A DNA stretch of 36,235 bases from a virus (IMGVR_UViG_3300040801_000596:1-36235), one strand, 5' to 3'; shown: positions 1 through 7,146, numbered from the stretch's first letter. Notes: a model not told the origin generated them from the letters alone. Numbers and translations are program-made.

Positions 1-42
1 AAGTTCCGTAACACTTTCGGTTTCGAGGGAGGCCACATCTAA
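1..42 (+). CDS. C-terminal end of an upstream gene (partial)
   Basis: Reading from base 1 in frame 1 gives 13 residues (ending FEGGHI) and then TAA at 40-42. The stop shares one base with the ATG of the next gene, giving the TAATG junction used repeatedly in this genome. That junction is the only argument that this fragment is the end of a real gene, because the rest lies outside the window. No function can be assigned. Confidence 0.45.
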   Translation, partial: KFRNTFGFEGGHI

Positions 43-461
43 TGAGCAAGACTTACCGCGTGAACACTCTCAACACAGTTAAGTGTGCCTGGGATACTAC
101 CTGCCACTCACTTCCTTACGAGACTATCGAGTTCTCGGACGGAAAAGTTGTGGCGCTTTGTCCTACGCATATCGCCACGATGAAGAAGTCTCTTGAGGTC
201 TCTGGCTATACTGAGGGACCTGTTAGGTCTCCCCAGGCTTACGACTCTCAGATGGTTAATGACGTTGTAACTGTCGTCAAGAATCAGCAGTCAGTGTATC
301 CCGAGGCATATACAGGTACTCGTGACGCTAGAGCCGAGTTCATTATGAAACTCTTTTGCATCAACAATACTCTTATGGCGACAGACATTGTTGACCGTCT
401 GATGCTTATTCAGAAGTTGACAAAGAACCAGAGCCAGAGTGGGAGTAACGACTGTGCCTGA
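42..461 (+). CDS. Hypothetical protein with possible N-terminal zinc-binding motif
   Basis: The protein has 139 residues. The ATG follows a GAGGGAGG ribosome binding site at 25-32. Near the N-terminus are two cysteines (about residues 16 and 22) followed by a CPTH motif (about 40-43), which could form a small zinc site. The rest looks helical and has no motif I recognise. The gene overlaps the next by 8 bases, so the two are probably translationally coupled. It is the first complete member of the series of small cysteine-containing proteins in this arm. Function unknown. Confidence 0.75.
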   Translation: MSKTYRVNTLNTVKCAWDTTCHSLPYETIEFSDGKVVALCPTHIATMKKSLEVSGYTEGPVRSPQAYDSQMVNDVVTVVKNQQSVYPEAYTGTRDARAEFIMKLFCINNTLMATDIVDRLMLIQKLTKNQSQSGSNDCA

Positions 462-705
462 GCGTACTGAATACTTCGTGGGAAACCTATTCATCGAGGA
501 TATGGTCACCCCTATCGCCATTGGTAAGAACTATCTTGTCCAGAGTGAGACTGACGCTCTGGACTTCTTTGCTGCCAACTGGTTTTATGGGGAAGGTCCA
601 GAGTTAGACGGCAAGACTCTTTGGGCGTGGCAGATTAAGATTAACCGCGTGCCTGTAGATCGGCGCGCTATCCCGACCGGCACCGTTGTTTATAACGCCA
701 TCTAA
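454..705 (+). CDS. Hypothetical protein, GTG start
   Basis: The protein has 83 residues and begins MPERTEYFVGN. I chose GTG at 454 because GGGAG at 441-445 lies 8 bases upstream. An alternative in-frame GTG at 439 would add five residues but lacks an obvious ribosome binding site. The 8-base overlap with the upstream gene supports coupled translation. It has no cysteine pairs, membrane segment or recognisable domain. It precedes the SNF2 helicase directly. Function unknown. Confidence 0.7.
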   Translation: MPERTEYFVGNLFIEDMVTPIAIGKNYLVQSETDALDFFAANWFYGEGPELDGKTLWAWQIKINRVPVDRRAIPTGTVVYNAI

Positions 706-723
706 CACTAGGAGCAGGTAGCC

Positions 724-2754
724 ATGAGTGAAAACATCGACGTTGCTGGTTTGTTCGGGACTGGCGATTCTACACCAGATGCAATAGCAAAAGAGTTGGC
801 TGAGTTGCGTGAGTTGCTTACGCCGCTCGCTGCCACTATTGCTGAGGCAGAGGAAACAAAGAAAGAACTAAAGCGCGAAGAGATTGCTCTCAACGAGCAG
901 ATCAGAGAAATCCGCAATAAGGCTTACGACATTGATAACTCTGTTAGGGATGCCCGCCGGAAAATGCAAGATGCCGAAAGAAAGATGGCATCTGCTGAGA
1001 GGCGTTATCAGGAATCCCTAGTCGCCGCACGTCAGCGCGAAGAACTCCGCGCACTTTCTGACGAGTTGGACAAACTTACTGCTGGGGCGCCGTGGCGAGA
1101 GTTTGCTTTCGACCACCAAATCTCTGGCGCTAAGAAACTCGCTGTTGCACGCCGCGCTATTCTTGCCGATAAGCCTGGTTTGGGTAAGACCCTTACTGCC
1201 ACCATCTATCTCGATATGGTGAAGAGCAAGAAGGCAATATGTGTTGTGCCTAACGACACTCAAGATAACTTTATCCAGGAGATTTCCCACTGGGCGCCTC
1301 ACCGTGCGCCTCACGTTATCCGCCTAGGCAATCTTTCTAAGGGCGAGCGGTCCATTCTTCTTAACATGGTCCTCCCTACTCTCGATGAGTTTATTATCGT
1401 CATTAACTTCGAGGGATGGCGACGTGACCAGGAAGTTCTTATGGGCCTTATTAACCTACAGGCAGACACTCTTATCATCGACGAGTCCCACAACGCAAAG
1501 AACCGCCAGACTAAGGCTTGGAAAGGTCTGCGTAGTATGGTGACTTCTTCTAACCAGTGCCCTTCCTGTAGGGGAAGTAATATCCGCCGGCATGAGTCTG
1601 CTATTGGTGTTAGCAGCGAAGTTTGTGGTGACTGCGGATATGCACCTAAGCATGGAGATTTCTTCACCTTTAACTCTGTGCAGAATGTTCTGCCCATGAC
1701 GGGTACTCCTATTCTTAACAGGCCACAGGACCTTAGTGCTCAGTTGGCACTAATCGACCCTGTGGCTTTTGGTAGTGAGCGAGACTTCCTTCGAGACTAT
1801 TGCTATGAAGGTTTCGATGGTAAGTGGCGATTCCGTAAGGGTGGCCTTGAGTCTCTATCAAAGAAGTTGGCCGCTCGTTTCGTAATGCGTGACCGGAAAT
1901 CAGCGGGTATCGTGATTCCGCCTCAGGGTATCCAATACCACAACGTAAATCTTGACGCTCAGGATTACCCGAAGCAGTACGAAATGCTTAGGGCACTTAA
2001 CGAGCGTGCACTTATTCTCCTAGAGCAAGAGGGACAGGCTATGCCAGTTTCTCACGTTATTGCTCTGATTACCCGTAAGCGTCAAGCAGTTACTTGGGGC
2101 CAAGGTATTGAGTTTAAGGACCCAAAGACTGGCGTAGTTCTTTTCCGCGCCGACTGTGACGAGTCTATTAAGATCGACAAGGTAATCAACGTAGACCCTG
2201 AGCGTACTGGTAATGGCCCTACAGGTCTTATCCCTGATCTTATTGGGGACTACGACTCGGATACTCACCGTTGGATTGGCGGTGAGCGAGTTGTTCTATT
2301 CTCTCAGTTTAAGCAGCCGTTGCACGAGATTAAGCGTCGGCTAGACGTTGCCGGTATCTCGTCAGTTATCTTCGACGGCGATACTCCCCAGGATATTCGT
2401 AACGAGATTCGTCTCGATATGGATGCTCGCACCGCTGACCCTGAGAATTATAAGTATCAGGTCATTCTTGCTAACTACCGTGTTGGCGGTGTTGGCCTCA
2501 ACTTTACTGCCGCTTCTCAGATGATTATTCTCGATGAAGAATGGAACCCAGGTAAGGTTGAGCAGGCTTATGGTCGCATCGACCGTATGGGCCAGACCAA
2601 AGAAACTACCGTCCACGTTATTCGACTTAATAACTCGATTGATACTTGGATGGCTGCTCTTATCGAAGAAAAACAAGACATTGTGGACGGTCTGGAATCG
2701 TCCATTGATATGCAGCAGCGACTGATCGACGGTATCGAGGGAGGTATGCTCTAA
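724..2754 (+). CDS. SNF2-family DNA helicase/translocase
   Basis: This 676-residue protein is an SF2 helicase of the SNF2 type, expected to hydrolyse ATP and translocate on or remodel DNA during replication or recombination. Residues ~18-118 are charged and coiled-coil-like. The ATPase core shows Walker A GLGKT (K155), a DESH box (D253-H256), motif III MTGTP, and C-terminal motifs V/VI with GGVGLNF and QAYGRIDRMGQ (from Q614, arginines 618 and 621). Between the DESH box and motif III sits a zinc ribbon with C279/C282 and C301/C304. AGGAG at 710-714 supports the ATG. The stop overlaps the next ATG. SNF2 proteins are common in phage replication modules, but this one's DNA target is unknown. Confidence 0.93.
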   Translation: MSENIDVAGLFGTGDSTPDAIAKELAELRELLTPLAATIAEAEETKKELKREEIALNEQIREIRNKAYDIDNSVRDARRKMQDAERKMASAERRYQESLVAARQREELRALSDELDKLTAGAPWREFAFDHQISGAKKLAVARRAILADKPGLGKTLTATIYLDMVKSKKAICVVPNDTQDNFIQEISHWAPHRAPHVIRLGNLSKGERSILLNMVLPTLDEFIIVINFEGWRRDQEVLMGLINLQADTLIIDESHNAKNRQTKAWKGLRSMVTSSNQCPSCRGSNIRRHESAIGVSSEVCGDCGYAPKHGDFFTFNSVQNVLPMTGTPILNRPQDLSAQLALIDPVAFGSERDFLRDYCYEGFDGKWRFRKGGLESLSKKLAARFVMRDRKSAGIVIPPQGIQYHNVNLDAQDYPKQYEMLRALNERALILLEQEGQAMPVSHVIALITRKRQAVTWGQGIEFKDPKTGVVLFRADCDESIKIDKVINVDPERTGNGPTGLIPDLIGDYDSDTHRWIGGERVVLFSQFKQPLHEIKRRLDVAGISSVIFDGDTPQDIRNEIRLDMDARTADPENYKYQVILANYRVGGVGLNFTAASQMIILDEEWNPGKVEQAYGRIDRMGQTKETTVHVIRLNNSIDTWMAALIEEKQDIVDGLESSIDMQQRLIDGIEGGML

Positions 2755-2918
2755 TGGCTACTAAGTGCGCGCTTATCGTGGACTCTAACTTTGTTGCTCA
2801 TAGTAGTACCGGATGTATCTACTTCTTTGGAGCAGCCGAATATGGAGGTCCCTGGGAGTTAGTTACTAAACATACCATTGTTTGTGCTGACTGTACCGAA
2901 GAGGAAGGTATCTACTAA
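2754..2918 (+). CDS. Small cysteine-containing protein
   Basis: A 54-residue protein beginning MATKCALIVD. Its ATG shares a base with the helicase stop (TAATG), and GAGGGAGG at 2737-2744 provides the ribosome binding site. It contains Cys5, Cys21 and a C-terminal CADC pair (residues 44-47), a plausible metal site. It ends in another TAATG junction with the next gene. Coupling at both ends and the good binding site make it very likely translated. Function unknown. Confidence 0.7.
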   Translation: MATKCALIVDSNFVAHSSTGCIYFFGAAEYGGPWELVTKHTIVCADCTEEEGIY

Positions 2919-3019
2919 TGAGTTACGAGATTCTAGCAGTTACTGTGTTAATAATCGTAGGCGTACTTAGCCTAGTGGTCTCTATCGAATATCGAATTAG
3001 GAAAGGAAAGTGGAAGTAA
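2918..3019 (+). CDS. Single-pass membrane microprotein
   Basis: A 33-residue protein with one hydrophobic segment at about residues 5-23, followed by a basic tail (RIRKGKWK). This pattern suggests a small inner-membrane protein with its C-terminus in the cytoplasm. It overlaps both neighbours by one base, forming a three-gene chain of coupled microgenes. It could be an accessory lysis, superinfection or host-interaction factor, but nothing in the sequence decides this. Confidence 0.6.
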   Translation: MSYEILAVTVLIIVGVLSLVVSIEYRIRKGKWK

Positions 3020-3150
3020 TGTATACAGTCAAGTTCTGCCCTAGTTGGTACGCTGTTATTGGACCAGATGGTTTTGCAGTAGGGGTCTTTAAGGACCTCG
3101 AAGATGCTCTTAACTACATGGCCGAACTTAACGAACTAGCCACCCTCTGA
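3019..3150 (+). CDS. Small hypothetical protein
   Basis: A 43-residue protein starting MYTVKFCPSWYAV. Its ATG overlaps the upstream TAA, and AGGAAAG lies just upstream. The sequence looks like a compact strand-strand-helix fold: a hydrophobic N-terminus with GPDG and then an amphipathic helix rich in Leu, Glu and Ala. No known domain is recognised. It is the last of three coupled microgenes after the helicase. Confidence 0.6.
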   Translation: MYTVKFCPSWYAVIGPDGFAVGVFKDLEDALNYMAELNELATL

Positions 3151-3167
3151 GAAAGGTCTCACCGGAA

Positions 3168-3629
3168 ATGTATTCTAAAACTGATATTGACCATGCTGTT
3201 GCTACTTACAGGGCTGCGGAGCCTGCTGAGTTTGCGTGGGCTACTCATTTTCCGATGGCAGGTAAGCCGGTTGTAGTAGATTGGCTTAAGGTACTAGATG
3301 GTGAGATTGTAGCAGACGTTATCGTTAGGGACCCTTCTCTTACTAACTGGTGGGTTAGAGTCGCTAACTTTGTCTGGTCTGTTTACAATGACCCAAAGAG
3401 CGCTCCTGGTGCCAGGCCCGAAATCGACCCTGTTCTAAAGATTCAGGAGTTTGTAGTTACTAAGGAGGCTGATGAGTTTGGTCACAAGGTTTTTCTTCAC
3501 TTGACATATAACACCAACCACAACGGCTGTGCTTTGGCTTTTCCTGGCAACCTCTTTCTTAAGTACCTCGCCGGAAAAGATGTAACCCAGGCACAGTTTA
3601 ACAAGTTGGTCAGCATCTATCTCGACTAA
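3168..3629 (+). CDS. Hypothetical protein
   Basis: A 153-residue protein. The ATG is preceded by GAAAGG at 3151-3156, a somewhat long spacing. The composition is that of a soluble globular protein with many Trp and Val, and no CxxC motif or membrane helix. I do not recognise the family. Its place between microgenes and other small unknown genes is typical of a phage early accessory region, where such proteins often act on the host, but that role is only inference. Confidence 0.72.
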   Translation: MYSKTDIDHAVATYRAAEPAEFAWATHFPMAGKPVVVDWLKVLDGEIVADVIVRDPSLTNWWVRVANFVWSVYNDPKSAPGARPEIDPVLKIQEFVVTKEADEFGHKVFLHLTYNTNHNGCALAFPGNLFLKYLAGKDVTQAQFNKLVSIYLD

Positions 3630-3654
3630 TCTCTATCTACAGGAGGTCACTGAA

Positions 3655-4020
3655 ATGGCGCACGTCGAACTAACTTCTAACTGGCAGGCTCGGGAACTTA
3701 CTTCTTGGTGGGATTTGCCTGAGAAAGAGCGAGCAGAGTTTGGCTATATCTTTTCACATGCTTCGAGTCTAGACAGGTTTACAGAACTTCTGACAGAGAA
3801 GCGTTTCGTGAACTATAAGGGTGATTGGTATGATGTTCACGACACTGAAGGTAAGCCTCCTGAGTCTATTCTAGAAAATCTCCCTCAGAATGGGACGCTA
3901 TGGAACTATGCCTCTGACTCCTTCTTTAGTGGTCTTTTGTTCGGGCTACCTTACGACAAGAATTATGACGGCTATCTTTGGAACCACGTTATCGTTGCTC
4001 GCTACATTGTGGTAGGTTGA
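3655..4020 (+). CDS. Hypothetical protein
   Basis: A 121-residue soluble protein whose ATG follows a strong AGGAGG at 3641-3646. It is rich in aromatic residues (several Trp and Tyr, especially near the C-terminus) and has no cysteine. No domain is recognised. Its stop is one base from the next ATG. The strong binding site suggests good expression. Function unknown. Confidence 0.75.
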   Translation: MAHVELTSNWQARELTSWWDLPEKERAEFGYIFSHASSLDRFTELLTEKRFVNYKGDWYDVHDTEGKPPESILENLPQNGTLWNYASDSFFSGLLFGLPYDKNYDGYLWNHVIVARYIVVG

Positions 4021-4021
4021 T

Positions 4022-4279
4022 ATGAAGCCTAAAGTTGTAAAACTTGCTAGAAGTGTTAGAGGTATTATCTACCCTAATACTGCTCAGTGGGTGGTTATAT
4101 ATGAACAAACAGTGGGTGACAGCACCACAAATAAAGTTATCCATAGTTATGATTGGCGTAGTGCTTTTGATATAGCCTACGCTATTGCTAAAGGCTATTA
4201 TCCTGATTACGGGTACGTTTATGCTACTATAGAGTTTTATGCACGATGGAAGCCGGTGAAAAATCATGGGAAGAGGTAA
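4022..4279 (+). CDS. Small hypothetical protein
   Basis: An 85-residue basic, Tyr-rich protein. The ATG lies one base after the previous stop and has only a weak binding site (TAGGT), so it is probably translated by coupling. Its last 14 bases overlap the start of the next gene. No domain is recognised and there is no membrane segment. Function unknown. Confidence 0.68.
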   Translation: MKPKVVKLARSVRGIIYPNTAQWVVIYEQTVGDSTTNKVIHSYDWRSAFDIAYAIAKGYYPDYGYVYATIEFYARWKPVKNHGKR

Positions 4280-4952
4280 AAGTTATACTGACGAGCATCT
4301 TATTACCAACCTACAAGAAGGTGATACAGTTGCTATGTGGTCAGAACGTACTGGGGTTTCTATGGGAACGCTCAGAAATCGTATTCCCACTCTTGTAGAG
4401 CGAAACCAGATCGAAGAACTAGAGCCGCATTCTTCGGCGGACGAATCTTCCGGTAGACCTGCTAAGCGTTATCGCAGAGTTAGCGCTAAGAGTCCTAGCA
4501 TTCTTCGAGAAGGTGGGGCTATTAGCATTAAGGGTAAGCGATGGACATACGATGAACATGGTCGTATTCTCCAACTAGGTACTAGATCGTTTAACGAAAT
4601 GCCTACAGGCGCGCAACGGTATCTTAACCTAGCAGAAAACGCTCCCCATCTGTTTACCTACCTTCTCTCTATGGCTGCTGGGTTGCCTTATGACGAATTC
4701 CTTAAGACTAGGGACAATCTAGTGCTGCAAGGAGAAAAGACAGTAGAAGCACTAGAGAAGCGAATAGCCTTTATTAAGGAACTAATCTACTCTCCGCAGA
4801 TTGTAGAGCCTTTTACTAGTGGTTTCGTGCCGTGGGCGCATGACTTTATTGCTTGGCTAGAATCTCACGACCCTTCTTTCTCTACACCACAAGAGAGGAT
4901 TGCTTACCTTAATCTACTGTGGAACCAGGCTATCGACCCGGACCTAACTTAG
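4266..4952 (+). CDS. Winged helix-turn-helix-like DNA-binding protein
   Basis: A 228-residue protein. Residues ~8-52 look like a helix-turn-helix domain, with WSERTGVSMGTLRNRI around residues 25-40 fitting the turn and recognition helix. After a Ser-rich loop, GRPAKRYRRV at 63-72 resembles the basic beta-wing of winged-helix regulators. Residues ~120-228 are mostly helical and may dimerise or bind a partner. It is the only clear regulator candidate in the left arm. It overlaps the upstream gene by 14 bases. The target site and role (transcription or replication) are unknown, and the domain call rests on sequence pattern alone. Confidence 0.65.
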   Translation: MGRGKSYTDEHLITNLQEGDTVAMWSERTGVSMGTLRNRIPTLVERNQIEELEPHSSADESSGRPAKRYRRVSAKSPSILREGGAISIKGKRWTYDEHGRILQLGTRSFNEMPTGAQRYLNLAENAPHLFTYLLSMAAGLPYDEFLKTRDNLVLQGEKTVEALEKRIAFIKELIYSPQIVEPFTSGFVPWAHDFIAWLESHDPSFSTPQERIAYLNLLWNQAIDPDLT

Positions 4953-4965
4953 AAAGGTTAATACC

Positions 4966-5286
4966 ATGTATCTTCCTGTAGGTACTATTAAAGACCTAGT
5001 TAAGCGTAGGCAGCGAAATGCTCCTGAGCATCATCAACATCTAGACACTTGCTCTTATAACCCTACATCAGATACTGTCATTCTATACAGTTTTGATTCT
5101 GGTTTGGGTGGTCCTAAAACTTTTGAGGTCAACATTACTACGGCTATGATTATGGTCCTTGATCTTAAGGAAGCGATTAGCCGTCTTGAGTTTAGAAGTT
5201 TCTGTAATGTCTGTGGAGAGCCTATTAATAAAGACAATAAAGACAAGTTCGGTAAGGCTCACGAAGGGCAGGCTCATGGCAACTAA
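4966..5286 (+). CDS. Small zinc-finger-like protein
   Basis: A 106-residue protein starting MYLPVGTIKDL, with GAAAGG just upstream of the ATG. The C-terminus holds CNVC, a lysine/aspartate-rich spacer, and two histidines (GKAHEGQAH), a CxxC...HxxxxH arrangement that fits a zinc site. The N-terminal half also has HHQHLDTC, possibly a second metal site. It overlaps the next gene by 11 bases. It is the first of four overlapping genes for cysteine-rich proteins. Function unknown. Confidence 0.72.
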   Translation: MYLPVGTIKDLVKRRQRNAPEHHQHLDTCSYNPTSDTVILYSFDSGLGGPKTFEVNITTAMIMVLDLKEAISRLEFRSFCNVCGEPINKDNKDKFGKAHEGQAHGN

Positions 5287-5536
5287 GTTTGTGGGTATTA
5301 ACCACGTTATTTGTTCGTTCTGTAAGATGGGGCAGCACGGCTTTTGTATAGTTGAGTATCCTCTATATATCCCTATCCCAAATTTTGACGATGAGAAAAA
5401 TAGTATTACCCTTGACGTAGAAATTTCCAGGGTGTACTGTAGTTGTGAGTGTAGTGATGAACCTACAGAAGAAGATATCACTTTCTATCTACAGGAAGCC
5501 AATGGTGACTCATGGGTAAGCAGCCCGGCAAACTAA
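5276..5536 (+). CDS. Small zinc-ribbon-like protein
   Basis: An 86-residue protein. I chose ATG 5276 (MATKFVGINHV) because GAAGGGCAGG lies just upstream and it gives a short overlap with the preceding gene; longer in-frame starts would run deep into that gene. Cysteines are in two groups: CSFCKMGQHGFC (C13, C16, H21, C24) and YCSCECSD near residue 62. This resembles a treble-clef or B-box-like zinc site. It overlaps the next gene by 25 bases. Function unknown. Confidence 0.72.
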   Translation: MATKFVGINHVICSFCKMGQHGFCIVEYPLYIPIPNFDDEKNSITLDVEISRVYCSCECSDEPTEEDITFYLQEANGDSWVSSPAN

Positions 5537-5916
5537 AGTGTAATGCCTGTGGTGGTTACGAAAGTATTGCAAGCGTTACAGAAGATGGACAGTTTATCGT
5601 TAACTGTTCTATGTGTCTAACTTGGCACTTCTACAGACCCAATAAGCGAAGAGCGGTCGCTCCTAAAGCCTTTGAGGACGGGATTCTGTTGAGACAAATT
5701 ACAGTATCTACAGGCGGGGTTTTCCATGTAGACCCTGAGTGTCCTAATATTGATAGACGTACTTCTATCTTGTGGGCCAGTATGAGTGATAAGGCTCTGC
5801 AAGGTATTGCTAGAGATACGCACGGTAGATGCTGTACCTTGTGTGTTACGGATATTTCCCAAGAGTCTCTACTTAACATCGACAACGAGGAAGAAGATAC
5901 TTCAGATGGCGCGTAA
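5512..5916 (+). CDS. Double zinc-ribbon protein
   Basis: A 134-residue protein. C10/C13 (CNACGG) and C32/C35 (CSMC) form a standard zinc ribbon. The second half has another group, FHVDPEC with HGRCCTLC, which may form a second site. The C-terminal tail is acidic (NEEEDTSD). It overlaps neighbours on both sides, so it is likely coupled with the other cysteine-rich genes. Zinc ribbons usually bind nucleic acid or RNA polymerase subunits, but no specific target can be inferred. Confidence 0.75.
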   Translation: MGKQPGKLKCNACGGYESIASVTEDGQFIVNCSMCLTWHFYRPNKRRAVAPKAFEDGILLRQITVSTGGVFHVDPECPNIDRRTSILWASMSDKALQGIARDTHGRCCTLCVTDISQESLLNIDNEEEDTSDGA

Positions 5917-6232
5917 GAATGTTATTACTCCCGGATGGAATACTGAAACTGACCCCTCTAGAGTTGCTCTTAGATTTCCTTTGCGTTATGTTTACAAAGC
6001 CTTTCATACTCTGTACAGGAGAGCAGAAGATATTCCAGTAACAGATAAGGATACCTTGTTCCCTACTAGGACTCTAACTAATCTTACTCTCGAAGATTTA
6101 GAAGAAATGTCTAGTCGTCAGCAGTATACTTTCTTCCATAAGACGGGAGAAATTCAGCGTATCGTTCTATGTCCTAAGTGCCGTAAGTATAAGGATACGG
6201 ATGAGAGTGTGCCCCATGAGTGCCGAGTCTAA
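5906..6232 (+). CDS. Small protein with C-terminal zinc knuckle
   Basis: A 108-residue protein. I chose ATG 5906 (MARKNVITPGWN) because of the short overlap with the upstream stop and the GAGGAAGAAG purine tract before it. The N-terminal ~85 residues are basic and helical. The C-terminus carries CPKC followed by HEC, enough for a zinc knuckle. It overlaps the next gene by 17 bases. Function unknown. Confidence 0.7.
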   Translation: MARKNVITPGWNTETDPSRVALRFPLRYVYKAFHTLYRRAEDIPVTDKDTLFPTRTLTNLTLEDLEEMSSRQQYTFFHKTGEIQRIVLCPKCRKYKDTDESVPHECRV

Positions 6233-6536
6233 GCAAACTATGACACACCACAAGCAAGGTATTGGTGGTGGCTTCTTAGAGGTAGAGTTTAACGTAGATG
6301 CTGCAACTAAGTGTCGAGACATTAAAAAGTTGACAGTGACACTTCTACTCTGGCAGAAAACAGATGTTGATACTAGTAACGCTTTGTCTGTTGGAGTTAA
6401 TATTAGTAACCCGACCATTGAGATTCCTGTGGAAGATACTCCCCAGTTTAATCAGTGGCTCACCCGGCTGGTGTCCAGTCCTAGCCTCACCCGTACCCTC
6501 TCGTTGCTCGATGAGCGAGGGTTGGGAGACTGGTAA
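6216..6536 (+). CDS. Hypothetical protein
   Basis: A 106-residue protein if it starts at ATG 6216 (MSAESKQ). In-frame ATGs at 6201 and 6240 are alternatives, and no ribosome binding site decides clearly. The sequence alternates strands (EFNVDA, KLTVTLLLW, ISNPTIEIPV) and ends in a helix, suggesting a small beta-rich fold. It is the last gene of the tightly overlapping cluster and is followed by a 110-base gap. Function unknown. Confidence 0.68.
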   Translation: MSAESKQTMTHHKQGIGGGFLEVEFNVDAATKCRDIKKLTVTLLLWQKTDVDTSNALSVGVNISNPTIEIPVEDTPQFNQWLTRLVSSPSLTRTLSLLDERGLGDW

Positions 6537-6576
6537 AAGTTTCTGCCGCCCAATAGCCCTACTTTGGCTCAGGGCG

Positions 6577-6618
6577 TGCTAGAGTTGCACTAGCAACAAG
6601 GACAAGGGGAAGGTCCCC
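6577..6618 (+). other. Two small hairpins in the leader of the 6647 gene
   Basis: The intergenic stretch 6537-6646 holds no gene or tRNA that I can see. It contains TGCTAG/CTAGCA (6577-6582 with 6590-6595, 7-base loop) and GGGGA/TCCCC (6606-6610 with 6614-6618, 3-base loop). Neither is followed by a T-run, so they are not classic terminators. They may shape or stabilise the leader of the apparently highly expressed gene at 6647. Confidence 0.35.
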
Positions 6619-6646
6619 AGTCCCGAACAGACCGTAGGAGGTCAAA

Positions 6647-7015
6647 ATGTCCAAGGCTACCGCCACCGCCGACGCTGGTACTCTCTCGCTTGAGTCCCTG
6701 GGTATTGAGTTTGTCGATGAGTCCCAGGTTCCCGAGCCGCCCGCCCGTAAGGAGCGGCACGATGAGGTCTGGGCTGTTATTCAGGCAGTTTTCCCGCAGA
6801 ATCCTGGTCAGTGGGGCCGCGTTCTTACCTTTAACTATGCTACTGGCGCTGCTTCTCAGGCCAACAAGATTAACAAGGGTGAGAACAAGAAGTTCCCTGC
6901 CGATAAGTGGGAGGCTCGTTACGAGGTCACCGAGAAGGCTACTGAGGCCGACGAGGAGAATGGCGTCGAGGCTTCTAAGGGTGAGAGCGTTCTTTACATG
7001 CGCTACACTGGGTAA
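6647..7015 (+). CDS. Probably abundant hypothetical protein, GC-rich codons
   Basis: A 122-residue protein. The ATG follows TAGGAGGT at 6636-6643, a strong ribosome binding site. Its codons (GCC, ACC, CTC, GAG, AAG) are markedly more GC-rich than neighbouring accessory genes and resemble those of the SSB and capsid genes, suggesting high expression. The N-terminus is Ala/Thr-rich. The middle (RKERHDEVWAVIQAVFPQ, then NYATGAASQANKINKG) looks like a small helical domain, and the C-terminus is acidic before a final YMRYTG. I do not know the family. A DNA- or nucleoid-associated role is possible but not shown. Confidence 0.8.
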   Translation: MSKATATADAGTLSLESLGIEFVDESQVPEPPARKERHDEVWAVIQAVFPQNPGQWGRVLTFNYATGAASQANKINKGENKKFPADKWEARYEVTEKATEADEENGVEASKGESVLYMRYTG

Positions 7016-7055
7016 GTAGGCCCCAAGAGTATTTAGTCTCTATAAAAACTAAGGC

Positions 7056-7097
7056 GGGTTAAAGGCATACACTTAGGTTCGAGTCCTAAGAACCCAC
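7056..7097 (+). pseudogene. tRNA-like relic (T-arm and acceptor remnant)
   Basis: TTAGG-TTCGAGT-CCTAA at 7073-7089 is a perfect tRNA T-arm, followed by GAACCCA (7090-7096) as a 3' acceptor strand. The matching GGGTT lies only 16 bases before the T-arm, at 7056-7060. Between them, AAAGGCATACAC resembles the D-loop end of the tRNA-Leu at 10390. No anticodon arm fits. The simplest reading is a tRNA gene that has lost its D-stem, anticodon and variable arms. A tRNA 3' end used as an attachment site is an alternative, but no integrase is visible. Confidence 0.4.
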
Positions 7098-7100
7098 GGT

Positions 7101-7146
7101 AGGTAAGGTCCGGTAAGACGGCCATCTTATACGCCGGGCCTTACCT
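7101..7146 (+). other. Long stem-loop upstream of the HNH gene
   Basis: A 13-bp stem (7101-7113 with 7134-7146, one G-T pair) encloses a second 5-bp stem TAAGA/TCTTA (7114-7118 with 7125-7129) and a 4-base bulge. It sits 15 bases before the AGGAGG of the next gene. No T-run follows, so it is not a standard terminator. It may be an RNA-processing or translational control element, or a DNA replication structure. Confidence 0.5.

Noticed and set aside
417-445. TTGACA as promoter -35
   Set aside because: No TANNNT hexamer lies 16-18 bases downstream and the site is inside a gene. TTGACA at 3501 and 6330 fails the same test.
5159-5275. N-terminal extension of the 5276 gene
   Set aside because: It would run deep into the upstream gene, lacks a binding site, and gives an atypical sequence, while ATG 5276 has a good site.
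7056-7097. Functional tRNA gene
   Set aside because: No 5' acceptor strand or anticodon arm can be folded at normal spacing. A possible acceptor TGGGT at 7009 pairs at only five positions and leaves no D- or anticodon arm.
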